NCBI GenBank assembly: GCA_029582155.1
Contig: CM055896.1
Location: 4,613,098-4,677,097, forward strand
DNA from: Panopea generosa
Taxonomy: Eukaryota > Mollusca > Bivalvia > Adapedonta > Hiatellidae
Direction: 5' to 3'
DNA: 64,000 nucleotides
Below the pieces are notes generated by a model. The model was not told the origin of the DNA. It saw only the letters and a program-made list of their open reading frames with translations, and made no database searches. Numbering within the stretch: the stretch's first letter is position 1; each line of letters opens with the position of its first letter. Of the stretch, positions 35,528 to 48,500 are shown in pieces. The position numbers were made by a program, and so were the translations under genes.

Positions 35528-35776
35528 GGGTCCTCCGTGGCTGAGTTGTCTAAGGCATCGTCTCAAGATCACTTATCTCTCACCTGCTATGGTCGTAGGT
35601 TCGAGACCCACTTGCTCCATAAAAAACTATGTAAGAAAGTTTGCAAGTTACTTGCGGAAGGGCGGTGGTTCTACCCAGATTCATTCTGAGGTCTTCTTTC
35701 CACCATTAAAACTGGATATGTCATATTTAATCTGAAATGTGTTGAAAATGGCATCAAACCCCATTGAAAAAAAAAA
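35528..35776 (+). mobile_element. Near-complete tRNA-derived SINE (MetaSINE-like), plus strand
   Basis: Head ggtcctccgtggctgagttg, B box gtaggttcgagacccac, body caagttacttgcggaagg, ggtcttctttccaccattaa, tail gttgaaaatggcatcaaacc and an A-rich end at 35768-35776. Same family as 11336-11554 and 54415-54645. Confidence 0.75.
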
Positions 35777-36365
35777 GCTATTCATTAGAGATGATACTTT
35801 TAAGTACAGCTCTCTTCTATCTGGTGTTTGTTACGCGATCATAAGAAGTATACTAATTTGTTCCAAGCTTTTAAAATTAACAAAAAAAATATAAAGATTT
35901 TTATTCTGCATATCATGCTTAGACAGACTGGTTTATGAGTCCTTAATGCCACAAGGATAATATCAAGCCATGCCATTATCAGATATTGACTCTAGGTTAG
36001 TGTAATTAAACATATTTTATTGCTATGTAATACGCAAATGGATTCGGCCACACGTTCTACCAACATTAGTTACGACCCTTCCCCAATTACAGTATTACAA
36101 TTTCATTAGTCATGGCCTACATGTAACAACAAAATATATATATTTAACATGAAAATATTTTAAACAACAATTAACAGATTTGAGTTTGTAAATTTAGAGA
36201 CACAGAACGAACATTTTATATAATAGACTATTGAAAGGAGAAGAAAAAGATCCAAAATGAGCGAATAGTTATAGAGAAATAAATAGTGACACAGACTTTA
36301 CAGAGATGTAGCTTGTACAGATTCAATGAGAGGTATAGCGGTTATAGGTCATTTGACACAATTGT
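35777..36365. other. No supported gene
   Basis: AT-rich DNA between the SINE and the LINE remnant. It may include the 3' UTR of the LINE. Confidence 0.4.
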
Positions 36366-36369
36366 TTTT

Positions 36370-37800
36370 AATTAAGTTATGGCATGTATTGCCGAAAACG
36401 ACCACAGGCTTTAAAAAAAGTTTGAATGCATATAAAGATGTACGAGTATTCATTATTTTCATGATCTAGATTTCCCAAACAATAATTTGTTTTCGTCCAA
36501 ACGATGAAAGTGTTACGAGTTGATCGGAAGAGTTGTAGTCTTTCAGTTGTAAATCGATGACATTTGAACAAATAAGGATAATAATTTTCATCTTCGAGAC
36601 CATATGATCAAGAAATAAGTCGTTTTTTTAGATCACTGCATGATATAAACGAGAATTAATGATAAAATGTGGCCTCGGACCTCAGCTAATATACCTTGGC
36701 ACTTCAGCACGTTAAGATGTATATGTTTAAAAAAATATATAAAGAACTAGAATTACGCATTTCTTTTGGAATTCAATTCCATAATGTAATGGCAGACGGT
36801 AAGAATGAGTAAGACAATATCGTAGTTCTGACTAGAGATATTTTCACAGTTTCCTGGTCATCCTGATGTCTAAGATTGTATGACTTATCAACGTCTATGG
36901 TAGAAGGAAATATGTTCGTATTAACATATGGTATTAATCCATCTTTTTCGTTTTATAGACCTGAAAAAGCTTTTGTTATATTGTTATATTCGACGATTAG
37001 ACAATGAAATCCATCCAACCTCTCTTGTAAAGTTGTTACCGTTCTAGTTAAGTATGTGATAGTTTCATATTGCAAAGTTTCCAGTTTGTTTTTTGTAAAA
37101 TCAGTGCAATCATTCAATACAATAGCAGGATCGAACGCATATATTATATGCTTACCTGATAAAGAGAATTTTACAAAGTTTAAAATTTAAAAAATCTCAT
37201 TGACCAAAGTACTCTAGATACAGATGAACATATATAATATACATGCTTAATGTACCATTTGACGTCTTTACTAAAGCGTATGCCTAGGTGTTTAGGTGTT
37301 CCATGAAGGTTAATTGTATCTTGTCCAGATAAATCTTTGGACGCTTTTCTTCATTGGTTAGAGATAAAACAGTAGTACTTCAATTATATTTGAGTTAACT
37401 AACCAATGCTAAGCTCAGTTAAAAAGAATTGATAAATTTTTGTTAAGAATACCTCCCATTCCATTTATACTCGACGTTACTACAAAAAGAGAACTGTCGT
37501 CGGCAAACCAACAAACAGTGCTTTACATGTTATCAGCAATATCATTTAAATAATTAGGGTCCTATAACATATCCTTGTGGTACACCAACAGAAATTGTTT
37601 TGTTTTCAGAAGATTTTCCAATAAATGTTTTTGAGCTTTATTTTCGAAAAAAAATCCGAGAAATGCTTTCCCATTTTTACCATTGTTTCAGTTTTGATAA
37701 ACCTCTATGCCATGTTCGATATATATATGAATGTGTTTATAAACAGTTCTTTCAAACACTTTTATTGTGCGCACTAAAAATATTTCCGCTTGAATTTGTA
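36370..37800 (-). pseudogene. Degraded non-LTR retrotransposon: reverse transcriptase C-terminal half
   Basis: Reading the minus strand, broken by stops and frameshifts: KVFERTVYKHI (about 37735-37765), SVGVPQG (37572-37592), WFADDSSLFVV (37490-37510, the catalytic YADD-like box as FADD), KHLGIRFSKDVKWYIKHV (about 37240-37297), KLETLQYETITYLTR, YNLRHQDD, then SFLPSAITLWN (36779-36811), DLFLDHMVS and a C-terminal FKCHRFTTERLQLFRSTR (within 36377-36571). The order and motifs are those of jockey/CR1-like LINEs. The segment between the ERxxxKH and HG-type motifs seems deleted. It cannot make an active enzyme. Confidence 0.85.
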
Positions 37801-38035
37801 ATGCATTTTGGGACGTATAAAATGATCCACATGACTTCAATTAAATCCGCTATAATGGTTACATATTGTTCAATCTGGCACATCTTAGGGGAAAGTCTGG
37901 ATGACGAGTCGATGGTTGTCAAGCAGTACGTGTGCTTAACCGAAAATATCACAAAAACGAATACTTTACACTTTTTTTTACAAGATTTCGTACGATATTT
38001 TATAAGATTAGCAAAATAGAATGATAGCAGAAAAG

Positions 38036-38560
38036 GCCCTAACTGCCAAAATCAATGGCAGGACAATGCACTAACTGCCAAAATCAATGGCAGGACAATG
38101 CACTAACTGCAAAAATCAATGGCAGGACAATGCACTAACTGCCAAAATCAATGGCAGGACTATGCACTAGCTGCCAAAATCAATGGCAAGGCAATGCACT
38201 ATTGGTAGCAGGACAATACACTAATTGGCTAATGTAATAGCAGTAAAAGACACTTACAGTCAAAACTGGTAGAATGATAAGGCACTTACTGACAAAATTA
38301 GTAGTTGGACTGAAAACAATGGTGACAGAACAAGGCATTTACTGAAATATTTGCGGCAGAACAAAGCACTATCTGACAAAATTGGCGGCATGACAAGGCA
38401 ATAACTAACATAATTTTTGACAAGGCGAGGCCCTAACTGATAAATATTGTGGCAGGACAAGGTGCTAACTGACAAAATTTGTGACTGGACAAGGCCCTAA
38501 CTGACAGATATTGCGGCAGGACAAAGTACTAACTGACAAATATTGTTTTAACTACAAAAA
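38036..38560. repeat. 32-bp minisatellite decaying to the right
   Basis: Unit gcactaactgccaaaatc + aatggcaggacaat. The first five copies are near-perfect. Later copies ('gacaaaattggcggcatgac' and similar) diverge in sequence and length. Confidence 0.85.
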
Positions 38561-41500
38561 GGCAGCACAAAACAAAAACAAAACACACACAAAAAAACCC
38601 CACAAAAACACCAAACAAAACAAAACTAAAAAACCGCGCAAAAAGGGCATTATTTTTTAGACTTTTATATCCAAATTTGTACGCATGAAGAATAGTCATA
38701 GCTGGTTAAGAAAACAAAGATAATTATTTAAAGTTAACGGCAGTGATGTTTAACATATAATCAGCTAGCAAATGACATAACATTCAATAATAATCTTTTA
38801 AGACTCTGATATAAATCTCATACCCGCCCTTAAACCCCTTAAAACCCTTTGAGACAAACGAGAACGTTTTAGAATGTGTGATAACAAATGAATGTTATGC
38901 ATTTAGATATGTTATCAGTTGTATTAGTCAGTAGATTATACACAATACGAAATTAACTTGCTGACGAATACTGTCACTTATCATTCAGACACCCAATGTG
39001 TCCAAATAGTGCAATGGTTTCACAATAGTGTACACTGTCTATGTACCACTCCACATTGGGTGTTGGGAATAGTATAGTCCTTTGGAAGAAGATCTTCAGT
39101 CTTTAGATATCAGCTATGACAGGAACTCGTTTCTCTGACTCATGTTGCTGTCATGCTGAAATTACAAAGTTTAGGGCGAGCAAAGAGAAAATAATCACGG
39201 GCGGGTCAATGAAGGGTATCCTGAGGCTATCATTAACAATTGTTTTGTTTACCAACTTTAATTAACTTTGGAAACAATGAATATCCATATAAGCCTAACG
39301 CAATGTGTGAATTTTATTGGAAGTTATCAATAATTCTCTGAGAATTGACGTTTCAAACGGCGACACCTTATATCAACAACTTTGCATTTATTAGCATTTG
39401 CAGCAATGCAAGCACCGCATATACCAGATTCATCGAAAGCAAATATTTGCAGTACATTGCGGGTGAATATTGTTCCACTCCTAAACCAAGGCGTCTGAAA
39501 GCTCATTTAGGTTTCACGGTGGTGGCCGAGGAACGTTAGTGCGTCTTTCAAACTCATCCAAGTCATCCTCAATTGGAGTTTTGCTTTTTAAAGTCTCCAA
39601 GTTTCGTACACCGGATACTGAACTTAAAGAATGACAAACACATAATTGGTTAATTTCCTGTGTTACATACAATCATTATCGTACCAGTTAAATAATTTAT
39701 GATTATATCGCTAAATACAGGGCATGGAGACAATAGGGTTGAGTTATACTAATTTTTTTCGCTCGATTGTGAAGAAAGCCCAAAGTCTACATGAACCGCT
39801 CTCGAATCCTGTGTAGGACCAGTACTGAGTGTTTTTTTTAAAGACATTGAGTCGAGTTTGGGATATAAACCGCAACATCTAGCGCAAACCACTGTACTAC
39901 CGCCCTGCTTAAATTGAATTCACCTTGTTGAATCAAATTATTCATAATTCTCAAACAATTCTTGTCACTTTATGACAATATCCGGTGAACGCTGTACCCT
40001 ACCGATGTTAATGAATTAATAAAATGAAATTATATATTTGACATTCAAACTGTTTCCCGAGTGCAAAGCGTATCCATGCAACATGTACCATTGACCTGCA
40101 TTCATCGAGCTTGTCATATTTCAAAAAGGAAGTGTCACTAACTGAGACAATTCAAAATTAATTTTTTAGGAGAATTTTAAAGTTCATATTGATTTCGAAT
40201 CATATTGTAACAATTGGTTCTGATATTAAGTTTCCATCCTCTTAATTAATATTTATAACAAAAATGTGAATATTGCATGCGGAAGTTTATGCCACGGACC
40301 GATGAGTGAAATAAATCTATAGGTTTATACTTATATGAAAAAATTCCTAACGGAAACATCTCACTAATCAAATACTTTCGCAATGTCCCTCATATAAAGA
40401 AATTCTCCTCAAGAACATTTGAAAGGGACACAAAGTAATTTATGTGTGTAATTTACATATTTACACGATGCTTATATGAAATTCAAATACAGTTGAATGT
40501 GTGCAGACCCTTACTTTCATTTTTATTTCTGGAAAGGGGCATATCTGAACGATTTAAGGATGTTGATTCATCAAAATGAAAGGTTTTAGATATTTTTAAT
40601 TAAGTTATAAAACTTTTATTATCATATAAGATGAAACTAATCGCGAAAAAGGAATGTTGCCATGCTCGTGTTTTGTGTTGTTTCATTTTAAGATGATACC
40701 TACGTCAAAATGTATTTTTTTTCTTTTTTTTTTTTTTAAAAAAAATAAACGGAAATCATTAAGATATCATTCTATTACACATATATAAAATAAACACCGT
40801 TATACAAATAAATAAATAATATTTAAATCTTTGAAAAAAAATACCCTGAAAACTATTTAAAATTATCGACTATACATACCCCATACATTTTTGATATTTT
40901 TTTTAAACCAAAACTCATAATAGATATATTTTGGGATTATTAATTATTCTTTATTTATATTCAGCACTTTCAGATTTTTATAAAGACAACCATATGGCTG
41001 CCGTGCATTTCAATGATTTTTTAGAACATAAATGTAAACGCATTTTATTGATGATATTGTCAATAGTAAGTACTTATAACCTTTACATACATGTACATAT
41101 TCTAAGACTGTAAATATCGCTTACAATATTTTGATAATGTGGCTCTAAAATGCACCCTGCGTTTCTTTATCCTTTCAGTAAATTACTTACTTTATTTTTT
41201 TTTATCGACATTATAAAAAATCAAGAAAGTATCAAACTGCACATTTTAAAAGCCTACACTCATAGTTTCAAAACTAGTATGACGTCACTAGTTTTATAAA
41301 ATATTACTACTGTCTTAAAATCACCTTATGTATGCCAGGTTGACACTTTATCATAAGACCACCGTTGAGGTTTTAGACTTGCTAAAACTTCTGACTGCAA
41401 TATTTGAAACCTATTGACATTTGTCAAGTGATAATATATCCTTTTAAGTTTTGAAAAATGTGAAGGACTCTAAAATATAGCATCTAACGTTAAAATACCA

Positions 41501-42110
41501 GCAAGCGAATTAGACGTCTTTGAAGACGCAATGAACTATAAGAAGCAACTATTGACGGTACAATTGACGGTACAGACAAGAATAGACCGAATACAGAAGT
41601 GAAAAAATATTTCCATCAAAAGATTTACCCGCCACCCCCCCCCCCTCCTACCCCCATGCTTTTTTTTTATTATTATTTTCCTAATATATGTATCCATTAT
41701 GGAGAGGTAACGGAAAATACAACATAGTGCCCTTCTTAGCAAGTTCAGTATGTTTATACTATGTATATCTTCAGATGACATTGTAATGTGTCATGTCATT
41801 CTAGAGGCGTATGTACAAGATGTGACGGTAGGAAGGGCTCTATCAGCGATCGATGTTTAATTACGTTTTCAAAAATAATTTGACATGACTTTCTTTTATG
41901 AATCTCTTTTGGTATCAGGTTTGATAATTTTACAAATTGTTTGATGTTTTTGTACTTCCTAGCTGTTTTGACGGCAAACAAATAGTTTGTAGGATTGGAC
42001 ATTCAAGATTAGGCATCCTGGATGAGACCTGTAGATTGTCACTGTGGTATATGACATTGCAGTATGACTCAGCAGAGCGTTGGGTTTGATAATAAATTTG
42101 AATTTAATGT
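38561..42110. other. Intergenic DNA without a supported gene
   Basis: Contains a 12-bp perfect inverted repeat (acacccaatgtg 38989-39000, cacattgggtgt 39052-39063), a tRNA-like minus-strand SINE relic at 39775-39905 and a T/A homopolymer near 40717-40745. Minus-strand frames at 41536-41781 and 41796-42002 are without stops but unrecognised. Confidence 0.4.
39775..39905 (-). mobile_element. tRNA-like SINE relic, minus strand
   Basis: In reverse: gcagggcggtagtacagtgg (A-box-like), then an interrupted middle, then 'cagtactggtcctacacagg'. It shares the 'ggaccagtactgagtg' segment with the edge of the 113-bp array (34435-34455). Confidence 0.4.
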
Positions 42111-42117
42111 TAGTGTG

Positions 42118-42119
<2 letters not shown>

Positions 42120-42150
<31 letters not shown>
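42120..42150. repeat. (CA)n microsatellite
   Basis: About 15 CA repeats. Confidence 0.95.
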
Positions 42151-42152
<2 letters not shown>

Positions 42153-42544
42153 TATGCGAAATCACTTGAAATACAAACAAAACCAGGCAGATACCTAGAG
42201 TGAACTTCGTATTAACAGAGCAAAACGAATTAATATTAACGATTTATTCATTTTAAATTGTTATATCTAGTCATACAGAGTTCAGTATTGCATACATTCT
42301 TTACATTTTGACAATATCACTGTTGTCGTCACAGTAAGATATTTCAATTATAAATGTTCGGTTCGATCGTTAAAAATAATGTTGATAAATACACAAAATA
42401 TAGTGGTTTCTAATAAGGTCTCAGTTACTAGTACTGACACTCTATAATGTTACATGTACGTCCTATTGTAACAGCTTAATTATATATAGCCGTATCTATG
42501 AAGCTGGCCGGTTACTGGTAAGTAACCAGTAAAAGGTACTAGCA

Positions 42545-45500
42545 TTCGTGGTGTAGGTGCAATAAACTGGACATTGAACGTTCATGTCAGAAGTCGTGAG
42601 TTCGATCTCAGGATCTGTCCGAAGGTCTCCAATAAGCAACACCTATAACTTGTTGTATAAAGGTTACATACTCCTGTTGTTAAATGTAGGACGGTGGTGT
42701 AGGAGTGTCGTTCATGTCAAATGTCGCTATTCGATCCAATGTTCTAGATCACCTCTCGTTAGCAACATGAAGTACCCAGTCTACAAAGGAAACATAATCA
42801 TGTTATGTAGGACGGTGGTGTAGGTGTGCCACTCAATTCAAATATCTCTGCTCGATCCAAGTTTCTGCACGATGACCGGCTTCCCGTTAGCAACATGAAG
42901 TACCCAGTCCACAAAGGAAACATACTCGTGTTATGTGGGACGGTGGTGTAGGTGTGTCACTCAGTTCAAATATCTCTGCTCGATCCAAGTTTCTGCACGA
43001 TGACCGGCTTCCCGTTAGCAAAATGAAGTACCCAGTCCACAAAGGAAACATACTCGTGTTATGTAGGACGGTGTTGTAGGTGTGCCTCTCAATTCAAATA
43101 TCTCTGCGCGATCCAAGGTTCTTCAAGATGACCGGCCTCCCGTTAGCAACATGAAGTACCCAGTCTACAAAGGAAACGTACTCGTGTTATGTAGGACGGT
43201 GGTGTAGGTGTGCCACTCAATTCAAATATCTCTGCTCTATCCAAGGTTCTTCAAGACGACCGGCCTCCCGTTAGCAACATGAAGTACCCAGTCTACAAAA
43301 GAAACGTACTCGTGTTATGTAGGACGGTGTTGTAGGTATGTCACTCAATTCAAATATCTCTGCTCTATCCAAGGTTCTTCAAGACGACCGGCCTCCCGTT
43401 AGCAACATGAAGTACCCAGTCTACAAAGGAAACGTACTCGTGTTATGTAGGACGGTGGTGTAGGTGTGCCACTCAATTCAAATATCTCTGCTCTATCCAA
43501 GGTTCTTCAAAACGACCGGCCTCCCGTTAGCAACATGAAGTACCCAGTCTACAAAGGAAACATACTCATGTTATGTAGGACGGTGGTGTAGGTATGCCAC
43601 TCAATTCAAATATCTCTGCTCGATCCAAGGCTCTTCAAGATGACTGGCCTCCCGTTAGCAACATGAAGTACCCAGTCCACAAAGGAAACATACTCGTGTT
43701 ATGTAAGACGGTGGTGTAGGTATGTCACTCAATTCAAATATCTCGGCTCGATCCAAGGCTCTTCAAGATGACTGGCCTCCCGTTAGCAACATGAAGTACT
43801 CAGTCTACAAAGGAAACATACTCGTGTTATGTAGGACGGTGGTGTAGGTGTGCCATTCAAATTAAAATATCTCTGCTCGATCCAAGGCTCTTCAAGATGA
43901 CTGGCTTCCCGTTAGCAACATGCAGTACTCAGTCTACAAAGGAAACATACTCGTGTTATGTAGGACTGTGTTGTAGGGGTGCCACTGAATTCAAATATCT
44001 CTGCTCGATCCAAGGCTCTTCAAGATGACTGGCTTCCCGTTAGCAATAAGCACTACTCAGTCTACAAAGGAAACATACTCGTGTTATGTAGGACGGTGGT
44101 GTAGGTGTGCCACTCAATTCAAATATCTCTGCTTGATCCGAGGCTCTTCAAGAAGACCGGCCTCCCGTTAGCAACATGAAGTAATCAGTCTACAAAGGAA
44201 ACATACTCATGTTATGTAGAACGGTGGTGTAGGTATGTCACTCAATTCAAATATCTCTGCTCGATCCAAGTTTCTGCACGATGACCGGCTTCCCGTTAGC
44301 AACATGAAGTACCCAGTCCACAAAGGAAACATACTTGTGTTATGTAGGACGGTGTTGTAGGTGTGCCACTCAATTCAAATATCTCTGCTCGATCCAAGGT
44401 TCTTCAAGATGACCGGCGTCCCGTTAGCAACATGCAGTACTCTGTCTACAAAGGAAACATACTCGTGTTATGTAGGACGGTGTTGTAGGTGTGTCACTCA
44501 ATTCAAATATCTCTGCTCGATCCGAGGCTCTTCAAGATGACTGGCCTCCCGTTAGCAACATGAAGTAATCAGTCTACAAAGGAAACATACTCGTGTTATG
44601 TAGGACGGTGTTGTAGGTATGTCACTCAATTCAAATATCTCTGCTCGATCCAAGGCTCTTCAAGAAGACCGGCCTTCCGTTAGCAACATGATGTAATCAG
44701 TCTACAAAGGAAACAAACTCATGTTATGTAGGACGGAGGTGTAGGTATGTCACTCAATTCAAATATCTCTGCTCGATCCAATTTTCTGCACAATGACCGG
44801 CTTCCCGTTAGCAACATGAAGTACCCAGTCCACAAAGGAAACATACTCGTGTTATGTAAGACGGTGTTGTAGGTGTGCCACTCAATTCAAATATCTCTGC
44901 GCGATCCAAGGTTCTTCAAGATGACCGGCGTCCCGTTAGCAACATGCAGTACTCAGTCTACAAAGGAAACATACTCGTGTTATGTAGGACGGTGTTGTAG
45001 GTGTGCCACTCAATTCAAATATCTCTGCTCGATCCGAGGCTCTTCAAGATGACTGGCCTCCCGTTAGCAACATGAAGTAATCAGTCTACAAAGGAAACAT
45101 ACTCGTGTTATGTAGGACGGTGGTGTAGATATATCACTCAATTCAAATATCTCTGCTCGATCCAAGTTTCTGCACGATGACCGGCTTCCCGTTAGCAACA
45201 TGAAGTACCCAGTCCACAAAGGAAACATACTCGTGTTATGTAGGACGGTGTTGTAGGTGTGCCACTCAATTCAAATATCTCTGCTCGACCCAAGGCTCTT
45301 CAAGATGACTGGTCTCCCGTTAGCAACATGAAGTACCCAGTTCACAAAGGAAACATACTCGTGTTATGTAGGACGGTGTTGTAGGTGTGCCACTCAATTC
45401 AAATATCTCTGCTCGATCCAAGGCTCTTCAAGATGACCTGCGTCCCGTTAGCAACATGCAGTACTCAGTCTACAAAGGAAACATACTCGTGTTATGTAGG

Positions 45501-48500
45501 ACGGTGTTGTAGGTGTGCCAATCAATTCAAATATCTCTGCTCGATCCAAGGCTCTTCAAGAAGACCGGCCTCCCGTTAGCAACATGAAGTACTCAGTCTG
45601 CAAAGGAAACATACTCGTGTTATGTAGGACGGTGTTGTAGGTGTGCCACTCAATTCAAATATCTCTGCTTAATCCAAGGCTCTTCAAGACGACTGGCTTC
45701 CCGTTAGCAACATGAAGTACCCAGTCTGAAAGGAAATGACTCGTGTTATGTAGGACGGTGTTGTAGGTGTGTCACTCAATTCAAATATCTCTGCTCGATC
45801 CGAGGCTCTTCAAGATGACTGGCCTCCCGTTAGCAACATGAAGTAATCAGTCTACAAAGGAAACATACTCGTGTTATGTAGGACGGTGTTGTAGGTATGT
45901 CACTCAATTCAAATATCTCAGCTTGTTCCAAGGCTGTTCAAGAAGACCGGCCTCCCGTTAGCAACATGAAGTAATCAGTCTACAAAGGAAATATACTCAT
46001 GTTATGTAGGACGGAGGTGTAGGTATGTCACTCAATTCAAATATCTCTGCTCGATCCAAGTTTCTGCACGATGACCGGCTTCCCGTTAGCAACATGAAGT
46101 ACCCAGTCCACAAAGGAAACATACTCGTGTTATGTAGGACGGTGTTGTAGGTGTGCCACTCAATTCAAATATCTCTGCGCGATCCAAGGTTCTTCAAGAT
46201 GACCGGCGTCCCGTTAGCAACATGCAGTACTCAGTCTACAAAGGAAACATACTCGTGTTATATAGGACGGTGTTGTAGGTGTGTCACTCAGTTCAAATAT
46301 CTTTGCTCGATCTGAGGCTCTTCAAGATGACTGGCCTCCCGTTAGCAATATGAAGTAATCAGTCTACAAAGGAAACATACTCGTGTTATGTAGGACGGTG
46401 GTGTAGGTATGTCACTCAATTCAAATATCTCTGCTCGATCCAAGTTTCTGCACGATGACCGGCTTCCCGTTAGCAACATGAAGTACCCAGTCCACAAAGG
46501 AAACATACTCGTGTTATGTAGGACGGTGTTGTAGGTGTGCCACTCAATTCAAATATCTCTGCTCAACCCAAGGCTCTTCAAGATGACTGGCCTCCCGTTA
46601 GCAACATAAGTATCCAGTTCACAAAGGAAACATACTCGTGTAATGTAAGACGGTGTTGTAGGTGTGCCACTCAGTTCAAATATCTCTGCTCGATCCAAGG
46701 CTCTTCAAGATGACCGGCGTCCCGTTAGCAACATGCAGTACTCAGTCTACAAAGAAAACATACTCGTGTTATGTAGGACGGTGGTGTAGGTGTGCCAATC
46801 AATTCAAATATCTCTGCTCGATCCAAGGCTCTTGAAGAAGACTGGCCTCCCGTTAGCAACATGAAGTAATCAGTCTACAAAGGAAACATACTCGTGTTAT
46901 GTAGGACGGTGGTGTAGGTGTGCCAATCAATTCAAATATCTCTGCTCGATCCAAGGCTCTTCAAGAAGACCGGCCTCCCGTTAGCAACATGAAGTAATCA
47001 GTCTACAAAGGAAACATACTCATGTTATGTAGGACGGTGTTGTAGGTATGTCACTCAATTCAAATATCTCTGCTCGATCCAAGTTTCTACACGATGACCG
47101 GCTTCCCGTTAGCAACAAGAAGTACCCAGTCCACAAAGGAAACATACTCGTGTTATGTAGGACGGTGTTGTAGGTGTGCCACTCAATTCAAATATCTCTG
47201 CTCGATCCAAAGCTCTTCAAGATGACCGGCGTCCCGTTAGCAACATGCAGTACTCAGTCTACAAAGGAAACATACTCGTGTTATGTAGGACGGTGTTGTA
47301 GGTGTGCCAATCAATTCAAATATCTCTGCTCGATCCAAGGCTCTTCAAGAAGACCGGCTTCACGTTAGCAACATGAAGTACTCAGTCTACAAAGGAAACA
47401 TACTCGTGTTATGTAGGACGGTGTTGTAGGTGTGCCACTCAATTCAAATATCTCTGCTTGATCCAAGGCTCTTCAAGATGACTGTCTTCCCGTTAGCAAC
47501 ATGAAGTACCCAGTCTACAAAGGAAATGACTCGTGTTATGTAGGACGGTGGTGTAGGTGTGTCACTCAATTCAAATATCTCTGCTCGATCCGAGGCTCTT
47601 CAAGATGACTGGCTTCCCGTTAGCAACATGAAGTACCCAGTCTACAAAGGAAATGACTCGTGTTATGTAGGACGGTGGTGTAGGTGTGTCACTCAATTCA
47701 AATATCTCTGCTCGATCCGAGGCTCATCAAGATGACTGGCTTCCCGTTAGCAACATGAAGTACTCAGTATACAAAGGTAACATACTCGTGTTATGTAGGA
47801 CAGTGGTGTAGGTGTGTCACTCAATTCAAATATCTCTGCTCGATCCGAGGTTCTTCAATATGACCGGCTTCCCGTTAGCAACATGAATTACCCAGTCTAC
47901 AAAGGAAATGACTCGTGTAATGTAGGACGGTGTTGTAGGTATGTCACTCAATTCAAATATCTCTGCTCGATCCAAGTCTCTGCACGATGACCGGCTTCCC
48001 GTTAGCAACATGAAGTACCCAGTCTACAAAGGAAATGTCTCGTGTTATGTAGGACGGTGGTGTAGGTATGTCACTCAATTCAAATATCTCTGCTCGATCC
48101 AAGTTTCTGCACGATGACCGGCTTCCCGTTAGCAACATGAAGTACCCAGTCCACAAAGGAAACATACTCGTGTTATGTAGGACGGTGTTGTAGGTGTGCC
48201 ACTCAATTCAAATATTTCTGATCGATCCAAGTTTCTGCACGATGACCGGCTTCCCGTTAGCAACATGAAGTACCCAGTCTACAAAGGAAACATACTCGTG
48301 ATATGTAGGACGGTGGTGTAGGTGTGCCACTCAATTCAAATATGTCTGCTCGATCCAAGGCTCTTCAAGATGACTGGCTTCCCGTTAGCAACATGAAGTA
48401 CCCAGTCTACAAAGGAAATGTCTCGTGTTATGTAGGACGGTGGTGTAGGTATGTCACTCAATTCAAATATCTCTCCTCGATCCGAGGCTCTTCAAGATGA

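Noticed and set aside
37600-38019. 139-codon + strand open frame
   Set aside because: It lies antisense to a clear LINE reverse-transcriptase remnant and the peptide has no recognisable domain.
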